61,206 nucleotides of DNA from Candidatus Sulfotelmatobacter sp. (GTDB taxonomy: Bacteria > Acidobacteriota > Terriglobia > Terriglobales > Acidobacteriaceae): NCBI GenBank assembly GCA_030041215.1, contig JASHOH010000223.1, positions 1 to 61,206 of the forward strand. The letters are read 5' to 3'. A program made the position numbers and the translations under genes. This document shows, piece after piece, positions 38,276 to 47,914 of the stretch. Numbering within the stretch: position 1 is the first letter of the stretch; each line of letters begins with the position of its first letter. The notes under the pieces are model-generated. The model was not told the origin of the DNA. It worked only from the letters and a program-made list of their open reading frames with translations, and ran no database searches.

Positions 38276-40228
38276 ATGAAATCCATCATCGTAGGCACGG
38301 CAGGTCATATCGACCACGGCAAAACCGCGCTGGTAAAGGCGCTGACCGGGATCGACGCCGACCGGCTGGAGGAAGAAAAACGGCGTGGCATCACGATCGA
38401 CCTGGGTTTCGCGCACATGGAATTGCCCGCTCCGAATGGCGAGACCTTGCGCCTGGGCTTTGTCGACGTTCCTGGCCACGAGCGCTTCGTGCGCAACATG
38501 CTGGCCGGTGTGGGCGGCATCGACCTGGTTTTGCTCGTCATTGCCGCCGATGAAGCGATCATGCCGCAGACGCGCGAGCACTTCGACATCCTGCAGTTGC
38601 TTGGCGTGCAACATGGGATTACGGTGCTGACGAAGTCAGACGCGGTTGATTCCGAGACGCTCGATGTGGTGCGCCTGGAAGTAGAGGACTTTCTGCGCGG
38701 AACGTTCCTCGCGCATCCGGTCCCCATCATCGCGGTTAGTTCCTTGACTGGAGCCGGGCTCGATGACTTGAAGCGAGGCATAGTCGCTGCGGCAATGAAG
38801 GCCCAGCCACGCGATACTCGCGCAATCACCCGTCTTCCGATTGATCGCGTGTTTACGATGAAAGGCTTCGGCACGGTGGTCACGGGCACGCTTATCGCCG
38901 GTACAATTCGTCGCGAACAGGAACTCGAACTCCTGCCGGCCGGGCGCCGCGTGCGGGTGCGCGGAATTCAAGTGCACGGGAAGGTGGCCGAGCAGGCTGT
39001 GGCTGGTCAGCGAACTGCGTTGAATCTATCTGGAGTGAGCACAGAAGATTTAGCGCGCGGCATGATGTTGGCTTCTCCAGGTGTTTTCAAACCCGTGCAG
39101 CAGGTCGATGTGCAGTTGAAATTGCTGTCTTCCGCCCGGCGAGCTCTGAAGAATCGCGCCCGCGTGCATTTCCATGCGCACAGCATGGAAACTGTGGCCG
39201 AAGTTCTGCTGTATGGAAAGAACGAGGATCTCACGACTGCACAGGCGGCTACGACCGTTGATTCAGGGCCAGCGAAACAGGCGGGACTGTTCCCTGGTCA
39301 GGAGGGGTTTGCGCGGGTGAAGCTCGCCCAACCAGCGCTGCTTCTGCCGGGAGACCGGTTCATCATCCGACAATTCTCGCCAGTCGTGACCATTGGCGGC
39401 GGGGTCGTGTTGGACGCGGCTCCAGTGCCGAGGATGAAGGGCGTGGATTCCTTCCTGCAAAGCTTGAGCAATAATGCGGAGCAAATTCTGATTGCGCGCA
39501 CAGCACGGCGGCAGCATGTAGGTACCACGATGGCTCAGCTTGTGGCAGAAACAGGATGGACACCCGAAGCTATAGAGAAGCATCTGGCGCAGCCGCTGAA
39601 AGAGCGAGCACTAGTTCGTTTGGGCACTACCTTATTGCATGGGCCGGTGCTGGAGTCGCTGCAATCGCGACTTACAAGACTGATTATGGACTTCCATAAG
39701 AGAAATCCACTGGTGGGTGGGATCAACAAGGAAGAACTGCGCGCCCAGGTGGAAATGAGTCCAGAGCTGTTCGAGGCTGTCGCCGCGATGCTGGTACGCG
39801 AGAAAAAGATCGAAGTTGTTGGCGAACTGGTGGGGCTGCCCGGTCAAGGTGTGGTGATGAAAGATGAAGAGGCCGAATCGAAAAAACAGATCGAGGACGC
39901 ATTTGCCCTGGCAGGGTTGCAGGTCCCCGCGCTGAACGAAGTCCTTGCGGGGCTTAAGGTCGACCGGGCACGGGCGCAGAAGATTGTGACCTTGCTGCTG
40001 CGTGACCGCGTGCTTGTGAAAGTATCCGATGAACTGATATTTCACCGCATCGCGCTGGAGAGCTTGCGACGGCTGATTGCGGCGTTCCGGGCCAAGTCGG
40101 CCAGAATCGATGTTGCCGCATTCAAAGAGATGACGGGAGTAACGCGAAAATATGCGATCCCGCTGCTCGAATATTTGGACCGCGAGCGGGTTACGCGGCG
40201 CGTGGGAGACGCGAGAGAGATTTTGTAA
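38276..40228 (+). CDS. selB: Selenocysteine-specific elongation factor
   Basis: A 650-residue GTPase that delivers selenocysteyl-tRNA to in-frame UGA codons next to a SECIS hairpin. The G1 motif is [11 protein letters not shown] at 7-17, the G2/G3 region has R-G-I-T-I-D-L-G-F and D-V-P-G-H-E-R-F-V, and T-K-S-D is G4. EF-Tu-like domains 2 and 3 follow, plus the long C-terminal winged-helix series (about 400-650) that binds SECIS RNA and distinguishes SelB from EF-Tu. No selA, selD, tRNA-Sec or obvious selenoprotein gene was recognised in the window, so the rest of the system must be elsewhere. Confidence 0.95.
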   Translation: MKSIIVGTAGHIDHGKTALVKALTGIDADRLEEEKRRGITIDLGFAHMELPAPNGETLRLGFVDVPGHERFVRNMLAGVGGIDLVLLVIAADEAIMPQTREHFDILQLLGVQHGITVLTKSDAVDSETLDVVRLEVEDFLRGTFLAHPVPIIAVSSLTGAGLDDLKRGIVAAAMKAQPRDTRAITRLPIDRVFTMKGFGTVVTGTLIAGTIRREQELELLPAGRRVRVRGIQVHGKVAEQAVAGQRTALNLSGVSTEDLARGMMLASPGVFKPVQQVDVQLKLLSSARRALKNRARVHFHAHSMETVAEVLLYGKNEDLTTAQAATTVDSGPAKQAGLFPGQEGFARVKLAQPALLLPGDRFIIRQFSPVVTIGGGVVLDAAPVPRMKGVDSFLQSLSNNAEQILIARTARRQHVGTTMAQLVAETGWTPEAIEKHLAQPLKERALVRLGTTLLHGPVLESLQSRLTRLIMDFHKRNPLVGGINKEELRAQVEMSPELFEAVAAMLVREKKIEVVGELVGLPGQGVVMKDEEAESKKQIEDAFALAGLQVPALNEVLAGLKVDRARAQKIVTLLLRDRVLVKVSDELIFHRIALESLRRLIAAFRAKSARIDVAAFKEMTGVTRKYAIPLLEYLDRERVTRRVGDAREIL

Positions 40229-40315
40229 CTATTGGGCCTGCGGGCATCGATCCAGTGAAGCGCTTCCTCCCAAAGCCTCCCCATCCCACTTTTCTGCTGA
40301 TGTATTCTTCCTCTA

Positions 40316-40795
40316 GTGCTTGTTATTCGGCCTGCCACTCGGGAAGACGTGCCATTGCTGCGCACCATGATCCGCGAACTTGCGGAATTTGAGCGCGAGC
40401 TGGAATTCTGCGTCATCGAAGAAAAAGACCTGGAGCGCGATGGGTTCGGCACGAATCCGAAATTCAAGGCTCTCATTGCCGAATGGGATGGCCGTTCATG
40501 CGGTTATGCGGTTTACTTTGGTTATTACTCGACGTGGATCGGTGCGGGACTCTACCTCGAAGATTTGTTTGTACGCCAGGAATTTCGGGGGAAGGGAATT
40601 GGAATAGCCTTGCTTTCTTACGTTGCTCAGACGGCAGTTCAACAGGACGGCAAGTTTTTGCGATGGGAAGTACTGGGTTGGAATGAGAATGCAATTGAGC
40701 TCTACAAGTCGTTGGGAGCGGAGTTTCGCGATGAATGGAAGTCCGTCTTTTTGATGGGTGACGCATTCCAGCGATTGGCGGGACGATCTTCGTGA
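40316..40795 (+). CDS. GNAT-family N-acetyltransferase (diamine acetyltransferase-like)
   Basis: A 159-residue acetyltransferase. The acetyl-CoA motif is V-R-Q-E-F-R-G-K-G-I-G-I-A-L-L, preceded by Y-L-E-D-L-F and followed by W-N-E-N-A-I-E-L-Y-K-S-L-G-A. This combination resembles the spermidine/spermine or diamine acetyltransferase branch, but the substrate is not certain. It begins with GTG and its stop overlaps the trmFO start by four bases (GTGA), so the two are translationally coupled. Confidence 0.88.
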   Translation: MLVIRPATREDVPLLRTMIRELAEFERELEFCVIEEKDLERDGFGTNPKFKALIAEWDGRSCGYAVYFGYYSTWIGAGLYLEDLFVRQEFRGKGIGIALLSYVAQTAVQQDGKFLRWEVLGWNENAIELYKSLGAEFRDEWKSVFLMGDAFQRLAGRSS

Positions 40796-42225
40796 GTGCA
40801 GAAGTCAGAATTATCGGAGCGGGGCTGGCCGGTTCGGAAGCGGCGTGGCAGTGTGCGCGGCGAGACATTGAAGTTGAGTTGTTCGAAATGCGGCCGGTGC
40901 GTTCGACTCCCGCTCATCAGACAGCCGACTTTGCAGAGCTGGTGTGCTCAAATTCGCTGAAGTCCGATAGCGAGAATACAGCTCCATGGTTGCTGAAAGA
41001 AGAAATGCGACGGGCCGGGTCGTTGCTGCTCCAGATCGCGCGGGAGTGCGCGGTACCGGCAGGGCACGCGCTGGCTGTGGATCGAGTGGCGTTTGCGGCA
41101 AAAGTCACGGAGGCGATTTCGAGCGAGCCGCGCATTACGGTGCGGCGGGAGGAAGTAACGTGGATTGAGGAATCCGGCGATCGCGTTACGATCGTCGCCA
41201 GCGGTCCGCTGACCTCCGACGCGCTGGCGGGTGCGATTGCGAGACTCAACATCTCTCAACGTTCCCCGAAAGGCGTGGAGGAGGGGAACGTCCAGGCCAA
41301 TCCGCAGGCAGGAGTGCCCGCTCCACACAATCTATATTTCTACGACTCGATTAGTCCTATCGTTGAGGCGGACTCCATCGACATGTCGTGCGTATACATG
41401 GCGGCGCGTTATGACAAGGGCTCGCCGGATTACATCAACTGCCCCATGACTCGCGAAGAATACGACGCCTTTTACGATGCGCTGCTGGCGGCACAATCGG
41501 TCGAGGAGCGCAAATGGGAGAATCTGAACTATTTCGAAAGCTGCCTGCCCATTGAAGAGATCGCCCGGCGCGGACGCGACACCCTTCGCTTTGGGCCAAT
41601 GAAGCCAGTCGGCTTGAAAGATCCCCGCACCGGGCGCATGCCATACGCAGTTGTGCAATTGCGGCAGGAAAACCTGCGGGCCGATTCCTATAACCTCGTG
41701 GGCTTCCAAAACCACCTGAAATTTGGCGAGCAGGCCCGGGTGTTGCGCATGATTCCCGGCCTGGAGAAAGCCCGCTTCTTACGTTATGGGCAGATTCATC
41801 GCAATACGTACATCAACAGCCCAGAACTGCTGAGCGAAACTTTACAGATAAAAGCGCATCCGCGGATTTTATTCGCAGGCCAGATATGCGGCGTAGAAGG
41901 TTATGTGGAATCGATCGCCACCGGCTTGCTGGCGGGAATCTATGCAGCGGCGCTTGCACGGAGGGATGAGCCACTTCCGGCGCCGAGGGCCTCTGCTTTT
42001 GGATCTTTGACTCATTACGTCAGCCACGCTGACGCTAAGAATTTCCAGCCGGCCAACATTACTTTTGACCTCCTGCCGCCGCTGGAGCGAAAAGTCGGCG
42101 ACCGCAAAGAGCGCCACCGTATGCAGTGTGAGCGTGCCCTGGCAGAATTCGACCGCTGGTTGGAACAAGCCGCCTGCGAACTAAAACCTGAAATCGCTGA
42201 GACGCGGAGAACGGCCACGAGGTAA
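40792..42225 (+). CDS. trmFO: Folate-dependent tRNA (uracil-54-C5)-methyltransferase
   Basis: A 477-residue flavoprotein that makes ribothymidine at position 54 of tRNA using methylenetetrahydrofolate. FAD binds at I-G-A-G-L-A-G-S-E-A near residue 8; family blocks F-E-M-R-P, E-L-V-C-S-N-S-L-K-S and G-Q-I-C-G-V-E-G-Y-V-E-S are intact. It is about 30 residues longer than usual, mainly because of an insert at about 154-179, before L-Y-F-Y-D, encoded by a palindromic element at 41304-41321. It starts with GTG overlapping the GNAT gene. Confidence 0.95.
   Translation: MSAEVRIIGAGLAGSEAAWQCARRDIEVELFEMRPVRSTPAHQTADFAELVCSNSLKSDSENTAPWLLKEEMRRAGSLLLQIARECAVPAGHALAVDRVAFAAKVTEAISSEPRITVRREEVTWIEESGDRVTIVASGPLTSDALAGAIARLNISQRSPKGVEEGNVQANPQAGVPAPHNLYFYDSISPIVEADSIDMSCVYMAARYDKGSPDYINCPMTREEYDAFYDALLAAQSVEERKWENLNYFESCLPIEEIARRGRDTLRFGPMKPVGLKDPRTGRMPYAVVQLRQENLRADSYNLVGFQNHLKFGEQARVLRMIPGLEKARFLRYGQIHRNTYINSPELLSETLQIKAHPRILFAGQICGVEGYVESIATGLLAGIYAAALARRDEPLPAPRASAFGSLTHYVSHADAKNFQPANITFDLLPPLERKVGDRKERHRMQCERALAEFDRWLEQAACELKPEIAETRRTATR
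41304..41321. repeat. Palindromic repeat inside trmFO
   Basis: GCAGGCAGGAGTGCCCGC is a hairpin with one mismatch around GGAG, sharing GGCAGGAGTGCCCGC with the perfect hairpin in prmC (33729-33748). It lies in the extra 25-residue loop of TrmFO. Confidence 0.65.
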
Positions 42226-42400
42226 ACATGGTAGATGCAATCGCGAGCGGATCTTTATAGGCCTATACGGGTATTTGAGCCCAACCGTCCAGTTGAACTT
42301 TTCTGCAACAATCCGCCGCTTTAATCCGTATGTTTAATTGAGGGGAAATCCGGAAGGGGCTTACATTGTGCCGCCGATGGCGTCCAAACATAGAAGCGAC

Positions 42401-43660
42401 ATGAGCATCAGCGATCTCTTCCGAGACGTGTTCCGAACCCTGTGGGCGCACAAATTACGTGCATTTCTGACCATGTTCGGCATCGCCTGGGGCATTGTCT
42501 CCATCGTACTGATGGTCGCCGCCGGCGAAGGCCTTCGCAAGGGACAGGAAGAACAAGCAAAGAATTTGGGAAAAGACGTGATGATCGTTTTTCACGGACG
42601 AACCAGCCTGCAAGCCGGCGGAACCCATGCCGGACGTCTGGTGCACTGGGACGATGCCGATCTGCCCGCGGTGCAGACCGGGACGCCAGACTGCCAATAT
42701 GCCATTCCCGAGTTGGAACAGGACACTGTTCGTGCTCACAGCAACTTCAACAACGCGGCCTTCACAGTGACCGGGTCGTATCCGCAGTTCGCCTATATTC
42801 GAACGCTCGACGTCGGCCAGGGCCGTTTTTACGACTGGGATGACATGCGTGAAGGCCGGCGCGTCGCGTTCCTCGGATCAGATGCAGCCAAGCAATTGTT
42901 CCCCGGTCGGAACCCTGTTGGCGACAACGTTTATTTGAATGATTTTCCGTACGTCGTGATCGGCGTAATGCAGAAAAAAAAGCAGGATTCCAGCTACGAC
43001 GGATGGGACGTGAACAAGGTTTTTGTTCCGTTCTCCGCGATGCGTCGAGATTTTCCCGACAAGCCGCCGGGAACTCCGACGACGTTTGATCAACTTCTGG
43101 TTACGCCGAAATCAGTCGAGCAGCATGATGTGTGCAAGCATGAAGTGCGCCTGACACTGGCGCGCATGCATCGCTACGATGCGAACGATAAGGAGGCCTG
43201 CCCCATCTGGGACACCGTTCAGGAGGCGCAAGCGTTCAAGACCATGACCGACGGCATGAAGTATTTCCTGGGCGCGGTGGGAATCGTGACGTTGCTGCTC
43301 GGCGGCATAGGGGTAATGAACGTAATGCTGGTTGCGGTGCGCGAGCGCACGCGCGAGATTGGCGTGCGCAAGGCGATCGGAGCGCCTTCGGCGGTGATTC
43401 TGCGTCAGTTCTTTATCGAAGCCTTGATCATTGCCTTTGTCAGCGGAGGTATCGGACTCGGCGTTGCATTTGGCTTTTGCGCGCTCGTGAATCTTCTGCC
43501 AATGCCGGATTTCTTCGCCGGATTAATTCCCGACTGGACCTCAGGACTGGTTGCAACCGGCCTGCTCAGCACAATTGCGGTCGGCGCGGCGATGTATCCG
43601 GCGAAACGAGCAGCATCGGTCGATCCGATTGAGGCATTGCGGTATGAGGCGGGGGGATGA
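42401..43660 (+). CDS. MacB/FtsX-type ABC permease without ATPase domain (unit 1, gene A)
   Basis: A 419-residue inner-membrane protein: one N-terminal helix (F-L-T-M-F-G-I-A-W-G-I), a large periplasmic MacB-PCD-like domain (about 45-270), and three C-terminal helices of the FtsX fold (G-G-I-G-V-M-N-V-M-L-V-A-V-R-E-R-T-R-E-I-G-V-R-K-A). MacB itself carries an ATPase domain that is missing here, and none is encoded nearby. It is most similar in this window to the gene at 47915. ATG 42401 was chosen because it gives the same N-terminus as that paralogue; ATG 42377 is possible. Substrate unknown: export of peptides, lipids or antibiotics is the family range. Confidence 0.85.
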   Translation: MSISDLFRDVFRTLWAHKLRAFLTMFGIAWGIVSIVLMVAAGEGLRKGQEEQAKNLGKDVMIVFHGRTSLQAGGTHAGRLVHWDDADLPAVQTGTPDCQYAIPELEQDTVRAHSNFNNAAFTVTGSYPQFAYIRTLDVGQGRFYDWDDMREGRRVAFLGSDAAKQLFPGRNPVGDNVYLNDFPYVVIGVMQKKKQDSSYDGWDVNKVFVPFSAMRRDFPDKPPGTPTTFDQLLVTPKSVEQHDVCKHEVRLTLARMHRYDANDKEACPIWDTVQEAQAFKTMTDGMKYFLGAVGIVTLLLGGIGVMNVMLVAVRERTREIGVRKAIGAPSAVILRQFFIEALIIAFVSGGIGLGVAFGFCALVNLLPMPDFFAGLIPDWTSGLVATGLLSTIAVGAAMYPAKRAASVDPIEALRYEAGG

Positions 43661-43786
43661 GCTCCGAGCCGCGAGCAAGCACAAAAAACGGACCTCCTGC
43701 CGCTACGAAGATGCGAGGGTGCGAGAGCGGCAATAAGCCAATCGTGGAGCGAGCACGGTTTGCTCGCAGCTCGCAGCTCAGAGCTC
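43659..43786. repeat. Inverted repeat between the two permease genes of unit 1
   Basis: Arms of 18 bases at 43659-43676 (starting GAGCTCCGAG) and 43769-43786 (ending CAGAGCTC) pair at 16 of 18 positions, with about 92 bases between them. They fill almost the whole gap between the two genes and could fold the intercistronic RNA, modulating translation of the second gene. Confidence 0.55.
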
Positions 43787-43790
43787 GTCT

Positions 43791-45047
43791 ATGCTAATCG
43801 AAATCATTCTCGAAGCCTGGATCGCGCTGAAACGGAATCTCACGCGCAGTTCTCTTACTATGCTCGGCATCGTGTGGGGAATTGCGACGGTGACGCTCCT
43901 GATCGCCTACGGCAGCAGTTTTCGCAGTGTGCTAGTGCATGGATTCGATGCATTCGGCAAGAGCGTGGTCATCGCCTGGCCAGCGCAGACCAGCGAGCAG
44001 CCCGGCGGACAGCGCGCAGGCAAAAAAGTTGTAATCGAGCAGGCCGACGTGGACATCATCAAAGCTACGGCTCCGCTGGTGAAGCATGTTTGCCGCGAAA
44101 CCGTGCGGCGTCCGGGGATCGCTTATGGCGACCGCATGGTGGGCACGGCGCCGGTGCGTGGAGTCTGCGCGGAATACGGCGAGATGCGCAATGAAGTACC
44201 GTCGGAAGGGCGCTGGCTCGATTCCAGTGACGAAATCGAACGTCGGCGAGTGATTTTTCTTGGCGGGCGCTTAAGAGAGCAACTTTTCAGTGGCCGGCCA
44301 GCAGTGGGAGAGACTGTTGCCGTCAGCGGTGTGCGCTTCACTGTTGTCGGAGTGATGGCACGAAAAATTCAGCTCAGCAATTATTTTTCGAGCGACGACG
44401 AATCCTCATGGATTCCATACTCTACTGCCGGAGATCTATGGAACACGCGCTACGCCAACGTTCTGGTGTTCGAGCCGATTGCGCCGCAGTTTGAAAAGAA
44501 GGCAATGGCTCAGGTGCTGGCGGCTGTAGCTTCGCGACAAGGCTTTTCTCCTACCGATCCTAAAGCCTTCCAAATGTTCGGACGTGATGAATTCCGTCCC
44601 ATCATCGATGCGCTGACCATCGGCTTACAGGTTCTGCTCACGTTCATCGGGACGCTGACGCTCGGCATTGGCGGCGTAGGTGTAATGAATATCATGCTGG
44701 TCTCCGTGGACGAACGCATCCGCGAAATTGGCCTGCGCCGCGCGCTGGGAGCGCGCAAGCGTCATATCAAATTGCAGTTTCTCGCGGAAACGCTGCTGAT
44801 CATGCTGCTCGGCGGCGCCATCGGCGTGCTGCTCTCCTACTTCATTGCGTGGGCGGTCGGAACCCTGCCCATGATGGGCCCTCTGTTCGAAGACGATTCC
44901 GGCCAGGGCGACATTCATCTGAAGATTTCGATGATGACGGTTGTACTCTCAACCGCAGTCTTGCTCGTCGTCGGCGTCATCAGCGGCTTGGTTCCTGCCG
45001 TGCGAGCTGCGAAGCTCGATCCGGTGGAAGCATTGCGCTACGAATAA
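43791..45047 (+). CDS. MacB/FtsX-type ABC permease without ATPase domain (unit 1, gene B)
   Basis: A 418-residue relative of the preceding gene with the same layout: N-terminal helix (S-S-L-T-M-L-G-I-V-W-G-I), periplasmic domain, then three C-terminal helices with G-G-V-G-V-M-N-I-M-L-V-S-V-D-E-R-I-R-E-I-G-L-R-R-A. It matches the gene at 49190 better than its own neighbour, so genes A and B form an old heterodimer pair that was later duplicated as a unit. The ATPase must come from elsewhere. Confidence 0.85.
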   Translation: MLIEIILEAWIALKRNLTRSSLTMLGIVWGIATVTLLIAYGSSFRSVLVHGFDAFGKSVVIAWPAQTSEQPGGQRAGKKVVIEQADVDIIKATAPLVKHVCRETVRRPGIAYGDRMVGTAPVRGVCAEYGEMRNEVPSEGRWLDSSDEIERRRVIFLGGRLREQLFSGRPAVGETVAVSGVRFTVVGVMARKIQLSNYFSSDDESSWIPYSTAGDLWNTRYANVLVFEPIAPQFEKKAMAQVLAAVASRQGFSPTDPKAFQMFGRDEFRPIIDALTIGLQVLLTFIGTLTLGIGGVGVMNIMLVSVDERIREIGLRRALGARKRHIKLQFLAETLLIMLLGGAIGVLLSYFIAWAVGTLPMMGPLFEDDSGQGDIHLKISMMTVVLSTAVLLVVGVISGLVPAVRAAKLDPVEALRYE

Positions 45048-45204
45048 GTTGCTGATTCTAGTACGGAAGACCACCCCGGGAACCTAACCCCCGGCCTCCA
45101 CGTATCTATCTTCAGAGTTTAGTTGCCAGTCCGGGAATTCATTCTTGCCCGGCTGCGCAATTCTTAGTACCTTGCTGTGAACGATTCGCAGCCCGAGGTG
45201 TAGG

Positions 45205-46263
45205 TTGCCTATTACCGCCATCGACGCGATTACGCCGGCCATTGAACACACGAAGCAGCAGCTGTTCAAGCCGTTTCGCATCGACCAGTGGACGAAACTT
45301 GCTTTCGTCGGCCTGCTGGCAGGAGAACTGGGTTCCAGCGGATTCAATCGCTCGAACTTCAATTTTCCGCGGCACCCAGGGACCCCCGCACCACACATTC
45401 CCGTCTCTCCGGGAGTTGATACTCCACTGCTGATCGCTTTTATAGCTGCGGCTGTTATTGCAGCGCTGGCCATCGGAATCATTCTGATGTACGTAGGCAG
45501 CGTGATGCGTTTCATTCTTTTCGACAGCATCATTTTGAAAGAGTGTTTAATCCGCGCCGGCTGGAACCGACGGCTAGGGCCGGGCTGGCGTTATTTCGTG
45601 TGGAAGCTCAGTTACTTGGCCCTGAGTTTGGCAGGGATTTGTATATTGATTGGACTACCCGCGATATTTGTCTTTGCCTCGGGCTGGTACAGAGAACCGA
45701 ATGAACACAAGGTCCCACTGATATGCGCCGGTCTGATCATCGTCGTGGTTTTGCTCGCCTTCTTTGTGATCACCGCCGTGGTTTTGGTGCTGACGAAGGA
45801 TTTCGTCGTTCCTCAGATGGCGCTTGAGGGTATTACCGCAACGGAGGGCTGGCGGCGGCTGTGGCCAATGATAAAGGCCGATAAGGGAGCGTATGGAGCT
45901 TACATCGCGATGAAGATTGTGCTCGCCATCGTCGCAGGCGCCATGATTGCAGTCGCGGCGGTCATCGTGAGTTTGATTTATGTCATTCCGTCCGTGGCCC
46001 TGGGAATTATCGCGGTTCTTGAGGGCGAAGCGGCCGGGCTGACGTGGAATTTCCACACCATCGCCCTGGCTGCGGTGATCGGAGTCATTCTATTGGCGGG
46101 TTTCTTGTATTTGGTTTCTCTGATCTCGGTGCCGGCAATTGTGTTCTTCCCAGCATTTTCAATCTACTTTCTTGCGGACCGTTATCCGCGGCTGGCTGCG
46201 GCTCTGAATCCGGCAATGCCTGTGGCTCCCGTTCTGGCTGCCCAAGTGCTTCCTCAGAGTTGA
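45205..46263 (+). CDS. Multi-pass membrane protein of unknown function
   Basis: A 352-residue protein with about seven hydrophobic segments and a Pro/His-rich loop after the first (F-P-R-H-P-G-T-P-A-P-H). I do not recognise a named family; the amphipathic opening (F-K-P-F-R-I-D-Q-W-T-K-L-A-F-V) resembles uncharacterised membrane proteins of Acidobacteriota. It starts with TTG 45205 preceded by GAGGTG. It stands between the two permease units but has its own leader of about 150 bases. Confidence 0.65.
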   Translation: MPITAIDAITPAIEHTKQQLFKPFRIDQWTKLAFVGLLAGELGSSGFNRSNFNFPRHPGTPAPHIPVSPGVDTPLLIAFIAAAVIAALAIGIILMYVGSVMRFILFDSIILKECLIRAGWNRRLGPGWRYFVWKLSYLALSLAGICILIGLPAIFVFASGWYREPNEHKVPLICAGLIIVVVLLAFFVITAVVLVLTKDFVVPQMALEGITATEGWRRLWPMIKADKGAYGAYIAMKIVLAIVAGAMIAVAAVIVSLIYVIPSVALGIIAVLEGEAAGLTWNFHTIALAAVIGVILLAGFLYLVSLISVPAIVFFPAFSIYFLADRYPRLAAALNPAMPVAPVLAAQVLPQS

Positions 46264-46332
46264 ACGGACTCGTTAGGAGAAGCCCTAAACGTAAAGCGAA
46301 CTCGAAATACAAAAGGTTCGAATTTATTTCCC

Positions 46333-47169
46333 TTATTTCTCCGTTCTTAGTTCTGACTTCTGTCTTCCGTGTGGCCACTCAAATCTCCGCCCGATAATGC
46401 ACTTCACAATCAAATGGTCGGTCGATGCGGTGGTGCCAATGCCCACGCCGAAATTGAACTCCCACTGCGGTCCGAAATCGACGTCGATGGTTGGAAAGAA
46501 TTGCTGTTGCTGTTGCCTCGCCGGAAGAAAATTCGTTAGTGGGCCAAAGGCGCCGTAATACTCGAGCCCTCCGGCAATTTTCTTGGTGAAGTTGTAGCTG
46601 AACTTCGCATTGGGAGAAAAGGTAACCCCTTGATTCACGCTCGGTCCGTGCCAGGAGCGGTCGAGCACGGGATTAACAGACCAATACCAGCGGCCAAGCT
46701 GCTGGTCCACGATGGGACGGATCTCCCATGTCCATGTATCTGTCGAGTAAGCCCGGCGCTGATATCCCATCTCCTGTGACAAGCTCACGCCCACCGGCCA
46801 ATGCCAGCGCTCGGGCACGCGCACGCGCGGACGGATGTGATCACCCACCCAATGCCAGCCGTCATCAGATTGAATGCTGGTGAAGATATAAAAACCCACC
46901 TCCGCCCATTTGTTGATCCCTTGTGTGATTTCAACCGTCTCATGTTCGGCATGTTCGGTCGGCAAAACTCCGTCCTGCACGGTTTTGCTGCCCTCGATTG
47001 TGAAATTGGAATGGAGTTCAACCATTGTTGTGCGCGGAGGCACAGTTTCTGATTCGTAGACCTGGATTTCGTAATTGCCCTGCGCGACGGTGGAAGTGGG
47101 CACAAATATCAGGCCAAGAAAAATTAGTGAAGCAATCAGCGAGGATGCGGCTCGCAAGATGCGGACCAT
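46333..47169 (-). CDS. Secreted outer-membrane beta-barrel-like protein
   Basis: About 278 residues with a signal peptide (hydrophobic core S-L-I-A-S-L-I-F-L-G-L-I-F, cleavage likely after T-V-A-Q). The mature part alternates polar and aromatic residues (W-H-W, Y-Y-G, F-N-F-G-V) in a pattern of outer-membrane strands and ends in hydrophilic residues. No named family was recognised. ATG 47169 follows GGAAAG and was preferred to ATG 47190. It is transcribed opposite to the permeases on either side. Confidence 0.65.
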   Translation of the reverse strand: MVRILRAASSLIASLIFLGLIFVPTSTVAQGNYEIQVYESETVPPRTTMVELHSNFTIEGSKTVQDGVLPTEHAEHETVEITQGINKWAEVGFYIFTSIQSDDGWHWVGDHIRPRVRVPERWHWPVGVSLSQEMGYQRRAYSTDTWTWEIRPIVDQQLGRWYWSVNPVLDRSWHGPSVNQGVTFSPNAKFSYNFTKKIAGGLEYYGAFGPLTNFLPARQQQQQFFPTIDVDFGPQWEFNFGVGIGTTASTDHLIVKCIIGRRFEWPHGRQKSELRTEK

Positions 47170-47315
47170 CTCAAACTTTCCGGGCCGCATGTAAGAATGA
47201 GCGACCTTTACCCATGATGCACGTGAGCCGCGAAAGTATGCAATGTGGCGGGAACCCCGCGCGCCCTTGAGGTGTCTGATCTTGCAGACACGCGTGCCTG
47301 AGAGGAGCGACTCGT

Positions 47316-47759
47316 ATGGCTTTCTCCATGGCAGGCGGAGGTCCGTCCAGCCCGCAAATCAATGTCACCCCGCTGATCGATGTATTGCTCACGCTGATCA
47401 TTGTTTTCATGGTGGTCGTGTCGATGGACAAAGAAGAAGGAGAGACTGCGCAGATTCCACAGCCTGACCAAAAGCAGACACAGAATATTGCACAGCCGCG
47501 CACGGTCGTCATCCAGGTGCTGTGGACGAAAGAAGGGGAGCCGCCGGCGGTCAAACTTAATCAGGAAGAGGTGCGCTGGGAAGATCTGGAGAGGAGGCTG
47601 GCGCAGATTTACCTGAAGCGCGCGGAGAAAGTTGTCTTTGTTCGCGGAGATGGGGACGTGGATTTCCAGTATGTTGCTGATGTGATCGATGTGGCGCACC
47701 ATGCGGGGGTGGAGCGAGTCGGCTTGCTGACCATGGGACGGGAGCCGGCAGGAGAGTGA
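47316..47759 (+). CDS. ExbD/TolR-family proton-channel subunit
   Basis: A 147-residue protein with a short cytoplasmic start, one membrane helix containing the proton-path Asp (N-V-T-P-L-I-D-V-L-L-T-L-I-I-V-F) and a periplasmic domain. Such proteins work with an ExbB/TolQ partner to drive TonB- or Tol-type energy transfer, but no ExbB/TolQ gene is nearby. AGGAG lies nine bases before the ATG. It may feed energy to an outer-membrane partner; the barrel-like protein next door is a candidate only by position. Confidence 0.85.
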   Translation: MAFSMAGGGPSSPQINVTPLIDVLLTLIIVFMVVVSMDKEEGETAQIPQPDQKQTQNIAQPRTVVIQVLWTKEGEPPAVKLNQEEVRWEDLERRLAQIYLKRAEKVVFVRGDGDVDFQYVADVIDVAHHAGVERVGLLTMGREPAGE

Positions 47760-47914
47760 TGTGCCGGAGTTCATCGCCAGCAACAGGGATACAGTCGCGA
47801 CCGGGTATCCTCCGGGAAATTTCTTGACGCTTGGAAAGGTTGATTCCACGAGCTTTTTCAGCTGCGCCACTTCGAACCCGATCCCAGGGAAATACGTAAT
47901 AATGTACATACGGC

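Noticed and set aside
46844..46851. GTGATCAC palindrome resembling a regulator site
   Set aside because: It lies inside the coding region of the outer-membrane-like protein, has no six-base spacer between full half-sites and is not near a promoter.
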